The notes below the pieces were generated by a model. It ran no database searches. It was not told where the DNA came from and was given only the letters and a program-made list of their open reading frames with translations. From Curtobacterium sp. MCBD17_035 (lineage in GTDB: Bacteria > Actinomycetota > Actinomycetes > Actinomycetales > Microbacteriaceae): a DNA stretch of 64,000 nt. Positions 49,711-57,544 of this stretch are shown one piece after another. Positions within the stretch are counted from its first letter, which is position 1. Every line of letters begins with the position of its first letter. Made by a program: the position numbers and the translations under genes. The stretch covers positions 3,286,001 through 3,350,000 of the forward strand of contig NZ_CP126279.1 in NCBI RefSeq assembly GCF_003234815.2, given 5' to 3'.

Positions 49711-50970
49711 ATGACGACTGCGCGCTCGCTCCTGTCCTCGGTCCTCGGACCGTTCCGGTCGACCGGTGCCCGGTACGGCCGTGTCCTCGACCACCCCGGG
49801 GCGCTGGCGTTCTTCCTCCCCGCGGCCGTTGCGCGTCTCGGCGTCGCGATGACCGGGCTCGGGCTGCTGTTCTCGATCCAGCACGCGTCGGGATCGTTCG
49901 CGGTCGCAGGCGCTTCCACGGCCGGCTTCTCGATCGCGGAGGCCGTGGCGGGCCCGCAGGTCGCTCGCCTCGTGGACCGGTGGGGGCAGACGGTGACGGT
50001 CCCGGTGATCGTCGCCACTCACGCTGCCGCGGTCGCTGCGGCCATCACCACCGCGGGGAGCGCACCGGTCCCGGTCACGCTCGCGGCCGTGATGGTCGCC
50101 GGTGCCGTGACGCCCCAGCCCGGAGCCCTGTCGGCGGCGCGGTGGTCGCACCTCCTGACGGATGGGCCGGCGCTCCGCGTCGCCTTCTCCCTCGAGGCGA
50201 ACGTCAACGACGTCGTGTTCCTGTCCGGTCCGATCCTCGTCACCCTCGCCAGTACCTCCCTCGTCCCGTGGGCGGGCTCGGCCGCGGCCGCGACACTCGT
50301 CGCCCTCGGCTGCGGCACGCTGTCGCTGCAACCGCGCACCGCACCAGCGCCGCGTCGAGGTCGGGGACGCGGCCGGAACAGGACCCGGACCTCACTCCTC
50401 GCTCCGGACTTCCTCGCCGCACTCGGCGTCAACCTCGGGCTCGGGTGCTTCTTCGGCGCTGTTCCGCTCCTCGTCACCGCCGCGGCGAGCGCTCGCGGGA
50501 TGCTGTCCCTCACCGGTCTCGTCCTCGCCGTCCCCAGCGCCGCGAGCATCATCGCGGGCCTCGTGTACGGGTCGATGCGTGCGACCCCGCGCCCCCAGGC
50601 GGCGCAGCTGGTCGCGACGCTCGTGCTCACGGTCGCCGTGCTCGTCGGCGTCGCCTGGCCCACGCTGCTCGGGCTGGCGATCATGCTGGCGATCGGCGGA
50701 ACGGCGATCGCCCCGCTGCTCGCGTCGTCCTCCCAGATCGTGCAGGCGACGGTCGCCGGTTCAGCACTGACACAGGGGTTCACCTGGATCAACTCCGCCT
50801 CCGCGATCGGCATCGCGATGAGCGCATCGCTCGCCGGAGCACTGATCACGCATGGTGGGGTTCGAGTCGCGACCATGCCGCTCGTGGTCCTCGTGCTGGC
50901 CACGGTGGCGTCCGCCGCGCTGTCGTTCCGGTACGCCCGGACCCGGAGTGCGTCGGATCCGTCGGCATGA
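49711..50970 (+). CDS. MFS transporter
   Basis: A 419-residue major facilitator with about 12 helices. The N-terminal half shows ALAFFLPAAVARLGVAMTGL, and the helix 4-5 segment AGAVTPQPGALSAARWSHLL is characteristic of a group of actinobacterial MFS proteins without known substrate. ATG 49711 follows GGAGGCATCGTCC. It stands alone, divergent from the carrier of the tetritol cluster. Confidence 0.85.
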   Translation: MTTARSLLSSVLGPFRSTGARYGRVLDHPGALAFFLPAAVARLGVAMTGLGLLFSIQHASGSFAVAGASTAGFSIAEAVAGPQVARLVDRWGQTVTVPVIVATHAAAVAAAITTAGSAPVPVTLAAVMVAGAVTPQPGALSAARWSHLLTDGPALRVAFSLEANVNDVVFLSGPILVTLASTSLVPWAGSAAAATLVALGCGTLSLQPRTAPAPRRGRGRGRNRTRTSLLAPDFLAALGVNLGLGCFFGAVPLLVTAAASARGMLSLTGLVLAVPSAASIIAGLVYGSMRATPRPQAAQLVATLVLTVAVLVGVAWPTLLGLAIMLAIGGTAIAPLLASSSQIVQATVAGSALTQGFTWINSASAIGIAMSASLAGALITHGGVRVATMPLVVLVLATVASAALSFRYARTRSASDPSA

Positions 50971-51343
50971 TCGATCCGCCACCAGGCGGCGCCAGCTGGG
51001 CCATCGGCGCGCGCCGTCTGCCGTCCTCGCTGGTACGAGGAGCGATGCCGCGCCGGCGAAGAGGGGTGCGTTCATCGCGGTGTGCGCCTGAGGGACACAC
51101 GGCTCTGCTGCCACCGGGCCTCCCGACCGGTGTCGGACCGCGCGTGGCCGATCCCCACCATGAGCGCCGGAGTGGAGGGCCGTCCAGCGCGGGTGGATCC
51201 GGGATCACGGGTGATCTTCGTCACGTCAGGCCTGCTCATCACCGCTTGTGCCGCCGTCGATCTCGGCCGTCGGCCTCCGCACGGCACGGATCGTCCCTTG
51301 GCGACCCGGTCATCAACCGATGCGCCGACCAATCGGGTTGACT
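50971..51343. other. Intergenic region without recognised gene
   Basis: This 373-bp region lies between the MFS and GrpB genes. Reading frames here have Arg/Pro-rich shadow composition and no ribosome binding sites. No clear terminator hairpin or operator was seen. The region could hold a short decayed gene. Confidence 0.4.
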
Positions 51344-51985
51344 ATGGGCGTGCCGACGACCGCTGAGATTCTCGACTTCGACGAGCCGCCCGTGCCGGCG
51401 GGAGCCAGCCCGTGGGTGGTCCCGCCGAAGGCCACCGTCATCAGTGTCGTCGACCCGGACCCTGAATGGCCGCAGCTCGCATCGACGGTGAGCAACCTGA
51501 TCATCGATGCTCTCGACGTTCGCGCGCTCCGTGTCGAGCACGTCGGGTCCGCGTCTGTTCCTGGGCTCGCGGCGAAACCGGTACTCGACCTGGACCTGAC
51601 GGTCGCAGATCCCTCCGACGAACGTGTCTGGCTGCCGCGGTTGGAAGCAGCGGGCTTCGTCCTCACGGTGCGCGAGCCCTGGTGGCACGAGCATCGCCTC
51701 CTCCAGGGAGCCCCTGCAAGCAACCGGGCGGCAGCGCCGGTTCCCGGGATCCCCGTGAACCTGCACGTCTTCGGGCCGGACAGTCCGGAGCTGGTCAAGC
51801 ACGTGGTGTTCCGGAACTGGCTCCGACACGACACCGCGGATCGCGAACGCTACGCGACCGTCAAGCGTCAGGCCGCACAGCAGCCAGCGCAACGCATGTC
51901 GGACTACAACGCCCGCAAGGCCGCAGTCATCCGAGAGATCTACGAGCGCGCCCTCGCGGCCGCCGGCTTCATCGAAGGCGACTAG
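51344..51985 (+). CDS. GrpB (UPF0157) family protein
   Basis: A 213-residue protein of the GrpB family, related to nucleotidyltransferases. The family signature RVEHVGSASVPGLAAKPVLD and the later NLHVFGPDSPELVKHVVFRN-WLR pattern are clear, and the C-terminal helix (YNARKAAVIREIYERA) is usual. The start is set at ATG 51344, though there is no good Shine-Dalgarno; ATG 51320 is an alternative. Biochemical function is unknown. It converges on the P-loop kinase gene. Confidence 0.87.
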   Translation: MGVPTTAEILDFDEPPVPAGASPWVVPPKATVISVVDPDPEWPQLASTVSNLIIDALDVRALRVEHVGSASVPGLAAKPVLDLDLTVADPSDERVWLPRLEAAGFVLTVREPWWHEHRLLQGAPASNRAAAPVPGIPVNLHVFGPDSPELVKHVVFRNWLRHDTADRERYATVKRQAAQQPAQRMSDYNARKAAVIREIYERALAAAGFIEGD

Positions 51986-52064
51986 AGAGACCTGGCCACG
52001 CTGGCAAGCGCTCTCACGGCGGTGCGCGGAAGCGGATGACGCGTCGTGATCACGCAGGACGCGC

Positions 52065-52637
52065 TCACCACTCGGACAGGCCACACCGGCGGAGCACCTC
52101 GTCCACGACGACATCGAGCGGCTGACTGGCATCGACGTGCACGCCATCGCGCGGCACGGTGCCGGTCGCATGGAGTGCGTGAACGAGGGCCCGCTCTTCC
52201 AGCCGGCCCGTCCCGGCCCATTCGTCATCGCCCCGCGCCTCCAGGCGTCGCTCGAGCGTTGCCCGATCGATCATCAGGACGAAGACGTCGTCGAAGACGT
52301 CGATGAACGATTCGACGTTGCGCGATCCTCCGCAGAAGAAGGTGACCGGATCTGACTGGTCCGCCGCGATCGAGCGGACCCTGTCTACCTGCCAGATGTG
52401 GTGGTGGTGAACGGCTGTCCCGGTCACACCATCGACAGGCGCCCCTGTCTTCGGGTCCCCCTGGTAGGCGAGTTCTCGATCGCCGTCGATCGCTGGGAAA
52501 CCACGGCGACGCAGTTCGTGGCACACCGACGTCTTCCCTGTTCCGGAGACGCCTTCGACGAGGTAGTTCCGCTTCCCCACGAGGGCACGGTAGCCCTCGG
52601 CGATGGATCTTTGAAGCCCATCGGCTACTGGACACAC
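52065..52637 (-). CDS. P-loop nucleoside/adenylate-kinase-like ATPase
   Basis: A 190-residue small kinase-like protein from GTG 52637; a TTG at 52760 in frame would add 41 residues but falls inside the SDR operator, so the shorter form is preferred. Walker A is VEGVSGTGKTSV, followed by RGFPAIDGDRELAYQGDP (Asp-Arg substrate region), a HHHHIW segment, and FFCGGSRNVESFID. The C-terminal part with LERRLEARGDDEWAG resembles the lid/arginine region of nucleoside kinases. The same layout occurs in stand-alone kinases of unknown substrate in actinobacteria. Confidence 0.75.
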   Translation of the reverse strand: MCPVADGLQRSIAEGYRALVGKRNYLVEGVSGTGKTSVCHELRRRGFPAIDGDRELAYQGDPKTGAPVDGVTGTAVHHHHIWQVDRVRSIAADQSDPVTFFCGGSRNVESFIDVFDDVFVLMIDRATLERRLEARGDDEWAGTGRLEERALVHALHATGTVPRDGVHVDASQPLDVVVDEVLRRCGLSEW

Positions 52638-52737
52638 CGGAGGGTGGCCGGATGCTCGTACAGGTGTCCGGAGCGCGTTGAGCCCCAGGGTGGAACGTGT
52701 CGGAAGGGCGTCGACGCCAGGCGTACGATTTCTTGAA

Positions 52738-52758
52738 GTCGAGACGATTTGTCTCGAC
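52738..52758. promoter_or_regulatory. TetR-type operator upstream of SDR gene
   Basis: GTCGAGAC (52738-52745), a GATTT spacer, and GTCTCGAC (52751-52758) form a perfect 8-bp-arm palindrome about 55 bp before the SDR start. The TetR gene downstream at 53696 is the obvious candidate to bind it. Confidence 0.65.
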
Positions 52759-52812
52759 AAGCCTGGTGATCACCACCTAGCTCACCCTCGTCACTGTCGA
52801 CAGGAGACCTCC

Positions 52813-53640
52813 ATGTCCGATTCCACCGCACCCGACAGCCACACGAACGTGGTTCCGCAGTCCACGCAGGCTTCCACCTGGACTGAGCAGATCACTCCGG
52901 GTCGTTTCTCCGGCCAGACCGTCATCGTCACCGGGGCCGCGTCCGGCATCGGTCGTGCCACGGCGTCACGCGTTGCACGCGAAGGCGGGCGGGTCGTGGC
53001 CGTCGACATCACCGCCGACCGCCTCTCAGATCTGCTTGCGGAACTGCCCGACGCCGACATCGTGCCGGTGGGTGGCGACATCACCTCGCAGGCAGACGTC
53101 GACGCGATCGTCGCAGCCGCCGGTGGCCAGATCGACGCTCTCGCCAACGTCGCCGGCATCGCCGACGACTTCTCCCCCATCGACGAGACGAGCGACGCCG
53201 TCTGGGAGCGCGTGATGGGCGTCAACGTCACCGGCACTTTCAAGCTCACCCGAGCCGTGCTGCCCGTCATGCTCGAAGCCGGCAGGGGCTCCGTCGTCAA
53301 CATCATCAGCGGCGCCGCGCTCCTCGGTAGCGGTTCAGGAGCGGCCTACACCGCGTCCAAGCACGCGGTCCTGGGCCTGACCCGCTCCGCAGCGTTCATG
53401 TATGCGCAGCGAGGACTGCGTGTCAACGCTGTCGCTCCGGGCGCGGTCGCCACGAACATCGGCTCCTCCTCGAAGCTCTCGGAGAAGGGCCAGGAGCGGT
53501 TGGCGCCGTTCTTCGCACTGCTACCGAGCATCGCGGCGCCCGCCGAGCTCGCTGCCTCGATCACGTTCTTGCTCAGCAAGGACGGTGTGAACATCAACGG
53601 TGCCGTCCTCTCCAGCGACGGCGGCGTCTCCGTTCAGTAG
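52813..53640 (+). CDS. SDR-family NAD(P)-dependent oxidoreductase
   Basis: A 275-residue classical short-chain dehydrogenase. An N-terminal tail of about 32 residues precedes TVIVTGAASGIGRATASRVA; NVAGIADD and the catalytic Ser/Tyr-x3-Lys in ISGAALLGSGSGAAYTASKH follow, and the C-terminus is INGAVLSSDGGVSVQ. ATG 52813 has CAGGAGACCTCC upstream. It is followed 55 bp on by a TetR gene, and a perfect palindrome precedes it, so the pair is probably an inducible unit. The substrate is unknown. Confidence 0.9.
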   Translation: MSDSTAPDSHTNVVPQSTQASTWTEQITPGRFSGQTVIVTGAASGIGRATASRVAREGGRVVAVDITADRLSDLLAELPDADIVPVGGDITSQADVDAIVAAAGGQIDALANVAGIADDFSPIDETSDAVWERVMGVNVTGTFKLTRAVLPVMLEAGRGSVVNIISGAALLGSGSGAAYTASKHAVLGLTRSAAFMYAQRGLRVNAVAPGAVATNIGSSSKLSEKGQERLAPFFALLPSIAAPAELAASITFLLSKDGVNINGAVLSSDGGVSVQ

Positions 53641-53695
53641 TCCGCACCACGGCTGGCCGCGCCGGCCGGAGTCGTGATGCCGCGAGGATGGCTGT

Positions 53696-54289
53696 ATGGC
53701 CAAGAGCACAGGACGACTCCGCAATGAAGAGACACGCTTGGCGATCCTCGACGCGACACGCTCGGAGCTGGCCAGCCGTGGATGGGACACGCTGTCGTTC
53801 GAGCGAATCGCCGCGGTAGCTGGCGTCGGCAAACAAACCCTGTATCGATGGTGGCCGACGAAAGCGGCGCTGGTTTCGGAGATGGTCACCGCGGGCGGCA
53901 TCCTCCCGGTAGGTCCCGTTGCCGTCTCCGATGACGTCCACGCCGACGTCACTGCGTGGATGCTGGCCGTCGCGCGTGTTTACGACGACCCCGATGCAGC
54001 CGCCGTACTCCAGGCCATCATCGCGGCTGTTGCCGAAGATGCTGACCTCTCCGCGAACTACGACGAACGGATCACGACTGCCGCCCGCACGCGGCTCGCG
54101 GAACGACTGCGACTGGCGGTGGAGGCTGGTGCGCTCCCCCCGGACCTCAGGATCGACACGGTCACGCAGGTCTTCCTGGCGATGGTCCTATGGTGCCTCG
54201 TCACCCGCCGCCCGCTCGATGGAACCCTCGTCGAAGATCTCGTCGCGGCAACGTTGCCGGTGCCTCCCGACGGGTACGCACTCACTTAG
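53696..54289 (+). CDS. TetR-family regulator (SDR partner)
   Basis: A 197-residue repressor. Helix-turn-helix LSFERIAAVAGVGKQTLYRWW follows RLAILDATRSELASRGWDT; the C-terminal domain is of the TetR_C_16/33-like type. It is co-directional with and immediately downstream of the SDR gene, and most likely acts on the palindrome at 52738-52758. Confidence 0.9.
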   Translation: MAKSTGRLRNEETRLAILDATRSELASRGWDTLSFERIAAVAGVGKQTLYRWWPTKAALVSEMVTAGGILPVGPVAVSDDVHADVTAWMLAVARVYDDPDAAAVLQAIIAAVAEDADLSANYDERITTAARTRLAERLRLAVEAGALPPDLRIDTVTQVFLAMVLWCLVTRRPLDGTLVEDLVAATLPVPPDGYALT

Positions 54290-54457
54290 CCTAAGCAATC
54301 TCTGGGAGCCGCCGGTTCAGAAGGCCAATCCCCCCACGCTGTGAGGAGAGCTCCGCCTTCGAGAGTCTTGTATGAAGGTCTTGGATCAGGCTACTGCGGC
54401 TCGTACTGCGCGCCACGGCTGAGCATCGTGTATCGGAGTCGGGGGCACAGTTGGTCC

Positions 54458-54610
54458 ATGGCGAGCAACGAGAGCCGTATCGACGTCGAAGGTGAAGTGG
54501 CCTTCATCGAGTTGGCGCTGCGAGCACGGGGCCTACAGGTCGATGCAGACGCCATCGAGCGAGTCCGCCGGGTGCTGCAAGGAGCGCTCTCTCGAGACCA
54601 GGCGAGGTGA
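54458..54610 (+). CDS. Small protein, 50 aa, weakly VbhA-antitoxin-like
   Basis: A 50-residue acidic protein from ATG 54458 (MASNESRIDVEGEVAFIELA), mostly helical. Its end, AIERVRRVLQGALSRDQAR, resembles the C-terminal GEIxxDEA motif of small VbhA-type antitoxins, but the [S/T]xxxE[G/N] inhibitory helix motif is not exact and no Fic toxin gene lies beside it. It could be an orphan antitoxin or an unrelated small protein. It lies in a sparser region between the TetR gene and the MMPL exporter. Confidence 0.45.
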   Translation: MASNESRIDVEGEVAFIELALRARGLQVDADAIERVRRVLQGALSRDQAR

Positions 54611-54766
54611 GAAATCGTCGCCAAGTACGGCCGGCCTGCGTCCCGATAGCCGACCAACTACCGAACGTCTTCCCGCGTTGCCCTGCGACGGGGTTTCTCG
54701 TCTGGCTACTTCACCCACGGTCGTTGACCGCGCACCGCTCGAGCAGCGGGTCTGCTGATATCGCGC
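54611..54766. other. Intergenic spacer without features
   Basis: Between two small genes. No operator, repeat or convincing frame was found, and base composition is less GC-rich than the surroundings. Confidence 0.35.
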
Positions 54767-54919
54767 TCAGCAAGGCGGTTCGGGATCCTGAACGTTCAGC
54801 TCTGGTGCGGAGCCTTTCTCGGCCAACGCACGATCTGCTTCCGCTGCAAGGTAGGCGGTGATGTCGATGGGCTGAGTCGGGGGGAGATGGATGTCTTCGG
54901 GGCGGACGGGGTGCTGCAT
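54767..54919 (-). CDS. Small hypothetical protein, 50 aa
   Basis: A 50-residue reading frame from ATG 54919 to TGA 54767: MQHPVRPEDIHLPPTQPIDI, then TAYLAAEADRALAEKG, then PELNVQDPEPPC. Composition is protein-like (acidic, helical centre), unlike the Arg/Pro/Ala shadow frames around it. The upstream GAAAGTGACAGCTG is a weak ribosome binding site. No family is recognised. It lies downstream of the terminator of the MMPL gene on the same strand, so it needs its own promoter. Confidence 0.45.
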   Translation of the reverse strand: MQHPVRPEDIHLPPTQPIDITAYLAAEADRALAEKGSAPELNVQDPEPPC

Positions 54920-54950
54920 CAGCTGTCACTTTCGTTCTACGAGCAGAGGA

Positions 54951-54984
54951 CGAAGGGCCCCGGTGTGCTCACCGGGGCCCTTCG
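54951..54984. terminator. Strong terminator of MMPL gene 2
   Basis: CGAAGGGCCCCGGTG (54951-54965) and CACCGGGGCCCTTCG (54970-54984) form a perfect 15-bp stem with a 4-base loop, six bases after the stop of the leftward MMPL gene. It is the best terminator in the window. Confidence 0.9.
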
Positions 54985-54989
54985 GAGTG

Positions 54990-57197
54990 TCAGCCGACGA
55001 GGACTCGTGGCTGGTCGTGCGCGGCAGGTGTCGCGGCCTCGTGCTTGTCGAGGGCGTGGCCTTCGACATCGACGTCGGGGAGGACCTTGTCCAGCCACTT
55101 CGGGATCCACCAAGCGGAGCGACCCAGGAGGGACAACGCAGCCGGCATCAGGACCATGCGGACGATGAACGCGTCCGCGGCGACGCCGACGAGGAGCCCG
55201 AACGCGATCGAGGCGCCGATCGCGAACTCCCCGGTGGCGAACCCGCCGAAGACGACGATCATGATGCTCGCCGCAGCGACGAGGACGGGACCGGATCGGG
55301 AGAAGCCCTCGCGGATCGCCTGCTTGGGGTCACGGCCCTTGCGGTACATCTCCTGGATACGTGAGACGAGGAACACCTGGTAGTCCATCGCGAGTCCGAA
55401 GAGCACACCGACCAGCAGCAGCGGCAGGATGCTCAGCATCGGGTCGCCCTGCGGTGCTGGCAGGAAGTCCAGCCACCCCCACTGGAACACGGCGACGCTC
55501 GCCCCGAACGACGCGCCGACGGAAAGCAGGTAGCCGAGGGTCGCGATCACGGGGATAAGCAGCGACCGGAACAGGACGATGAGCAGGATGATCGAGATGA
55601 CGACGATGACGATGACGTACTTCACCAACGCCTGAGCGAGCTGGTCGTCGGAGTCGATGCCGATCGCGGTTTCACCGGTGACCTCGAGGTGCGTTCCGCT
55701 GATGGTGTCAGCGTCGTCACGGATCTCCTGTACCAGGTCCTTGGTGGAGTCATCAATCGGTCCCTCGGTCGGAATGACGGTGATACGTGCGTAGTCCCCG
55801 TCGGAACTGACCTGAGCGGGAACGACCTGCTGCACGCCGTCGAGACCGGTGAGTTCATTCACGATCGCGGCGGTCTTCGAGGTGATGTTGCCACCCTCAG
55901 CCAGGACGATCAGGGGGCTCTGGATGCCGCCGAACTCGTCGACGATGAGGTTGTAGGCGGTGCGTTCGGTGGACTCCGGGTCGGACCCGCCAGGGACGTT
56001 GGAGGCGGTCTTCATGCTGAGCATGGGGAGCGCGACGACGACCAGGACGAGGACGCCGCCCAGGAGAGACACGATCGGGCGCTTCACGACGAAGCTGCCC
56101 CACGAGCGGAGGACGCCGCGCTTCTGCGGGCCGTCGTCGGTGAAGAGTTCCCCACGCTGCAGCGCTGCGCGCTGCTTTTTCGACAGCGCCTTGACGCCCA
56201 TGAACCGCATCAGTGCCGGCAGCAGGGTGAGCGAGAGCAGGACGGCGACGGCGACCGCGAACGCTGCGGCGACACCCATCTCGGTGATGTAGCTGAGGTT
56301 CGCGACCATGAGCGCGACGAGCGCGACGACGACGGTCATGCCGGCGAAGACCACAGCGGTGCCGGCCGTACCGGTTGCGCGAGCGATCGCGTCGTCGACC
56401 CTCCGACCGGAACGGAGCTCGGTCTTGAAGCGGGACAGGATGAACAGGCTGTAGTCGATACCCACTGCCAGGCCCAGCATGGTTGCGAGGATGATCGCGT
56501 TGTCACCGATCGGGGTGAGTGCGCCGTAGGCGAGGACACCGATGAGGCCGACACCGACGCCGAAGACAGCGACGAGGAGATTGATGCCCGCAGCGAGCAG
56601 CGATCCGAACGTGATCGCGAGGATGACGAACGCGATGATGACGCCGGCGCCTTCACTCGGGCTGGTGGCCGGGGCGCCGAGGGGCACGAGGTTCCCGCCG
56701 AGCTCGACACCGAGCCCCGGAGGGGCGTTCTCCTGCAGCTCGAGGGCTGCGTCGTAGTACTTCGTCTCCTGCTTCTTCGTCAGGTCCCCGTAGGTCATCG
56801 TGGCGACGGCCACCGTGCGGTCCTTGGAGATGTAGGGCTGTTCTGCGTTCAGTGGGTCGCTGACGGACTTGACGCCGTCGACCGTCCGAGCCTTCGCGAG
56901 GAACGACTCGAGCTGCTTCGCAGTCGTCGCGTCCGTGACGTTGCCGGACTTCGGTTGGAACACCAGCTGCAGGGACGCGGTGTCCGAGGCAGTCTTGGAA
57001 GGGAATTCCTTGTTCATCCGCTCCAACGCCTGGGAGGCCTTGGTGTCGGGGATGCTCGTGGTCGCGGCACCCTTGTCGATGCCGCTACCGACGATGAAGA
57101 TGCCGATCAGCACGGCCATGATCAGGAGCCACGCTCCGATCACCAGCCATCGGAACCGGGCGCTGAAGCGCCCGAGGTGGGACAGGAACGTGGACAT
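54990..57197 (-). CDS. MMPL-family transporter
   Basis: A 735-residue RND-superfamily exporter with two six-helix MMPL units. The signature segments are LGLAVGIDYSLFILSRFKTE in the first and GVLFGLAMDYQVFLVSRIQE in the second, with AGTAVVFAGMTVVVALVAL in helix 4. The extracytoplasmic domains are of normal size, without the Gln-rich coil of the homologue at 26287. ATG 57197 follows GAAGGAAACCGC. Its promoter region shares two blocks with that of the DHA2 exporter at 26.1 kb. Substrate (lipid or drug) unknown. Confidence 0.92.
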   Translation of the reverse strand: MSTFLSHLGRFSARFRWLVIGAWLLIMAVLIGIFIVGSGIDKGAATTSIPDTKASQALERMNKEFPSKTASDTASLQLVFQPKSGNVTDATTAKQLESFLAKARTVDGVKSVSDPLNAEQPYISKDRTVAVATMTYGDLTKKQETKYYDAALELQENAPPGLGVELGGNLVPLGAPATSPSEGAGVIIAFVILAITFGSLLAAGINLLVAVFGVGVGLIGVLAYGALTPIGDNAIILATMLGLAVGIDYSLFILSRFKTELRSGRRVDDAIARATGTAGTAVVFAGMTVVVALVALMVANLSYITEMGVAAAFAVAVAVLLSLTLLPALMRFMGVKALSKKQRAALQRGELFTDDGPQKRGVLRSWGSFVVKRPIVSLLGGVLVLVVVALPMLSMKTASNVPGGSDPESTERTAYNLIVDEFGGIQSPLIVLAEGGNITSKTAAIVNELTGLDGVQQVVPAQVSSDGDYARITVIPTEGPIDDSTKDLVQEIRDDADTISGTHLEVTGETAIGIDSDDQLAQALVKYVIVIVVISIILLIVLFRSLLIPVIATLGYLLSVGASFGASVAVFQWGWLDFLPAPQGDPMLSILPLLLVGVLFGLAMDYQVFLVSRIQEMYRKGRDPKQAIREGFSRSGPVLVAAASIMIVVFGGFATGEFAIGASIAFGLLVGVAADAFIVRMVLMPAALSLLGRSAWWIPKWLDKVLPDVDVEGHALDKHEAATPAAHDQPRVLVG

Positions 57198-57544
57198 GCG
57201 GTTTCCTTCGTCGTCGTGGTTGCGATGTGCGAACAACGTCAACGATCCCGATCCGAGCGCTTCGACACGGCCTCCTTTCGCACCGTTCGGGCTACTCCAT
57301 TTGCAGTAGATCCCGCCCTTTCCTTGCACAACCAGTAGGCGCGACATCGGCGGGCCGACGCTCATTGAGCGGCGGCCGGTTCCGAAGGGTGGGGGTCAGA
57401 TCAGGCGACGAAGCGGACCTCCCACTCTGAGGCACAGCACCGCTACCCGTCGAGGTCGCCAGCGGACGGTGCTGCGATTCTCGTGGTCATCGTCGTCCTT
57501 CCGAGCCAGTGTGTGCGCCAGCCCATCTGGGTGGAGTGATCGGG
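57198..57544. other. Intergenic region: MMPL promoter and possible truncated reading frame
   Basis: A 347-bp spacer downstream of the monooxygenase gene. It contains the shared promoter blocks at 57301-57333 and, at 57490-57443 on the minus strand, a well-placed ribosome binding site (GGAAGGACGACG) followed by ATG and only 15 codons before a stop, perhaps a truncated gene. No other feature was recognised. Confidence 0.45.
57301..57333. promoter_or_regulatory. Promoter blocks shared with DHA2 exporter promoter
   Basis: TTGCAGTAGAT (57301-57311) and TTGCACAACC (57324-57333) are identical to blocks at 26114-26124 and 26148-26157 upstream of the DHA2 gene, in the same order and orientation relative to the gene. 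The offset is 23 bp here and 34 bp there, a difference of one helical turn. Confidence 0.6.

Noticed and set aside
50761-51366. Short frames in the gap between the MFS and GrpB genes
   Set aside because: No ribosome binding sites, shadow-like composition, and overlap with the certain MFS and GrpB genes.
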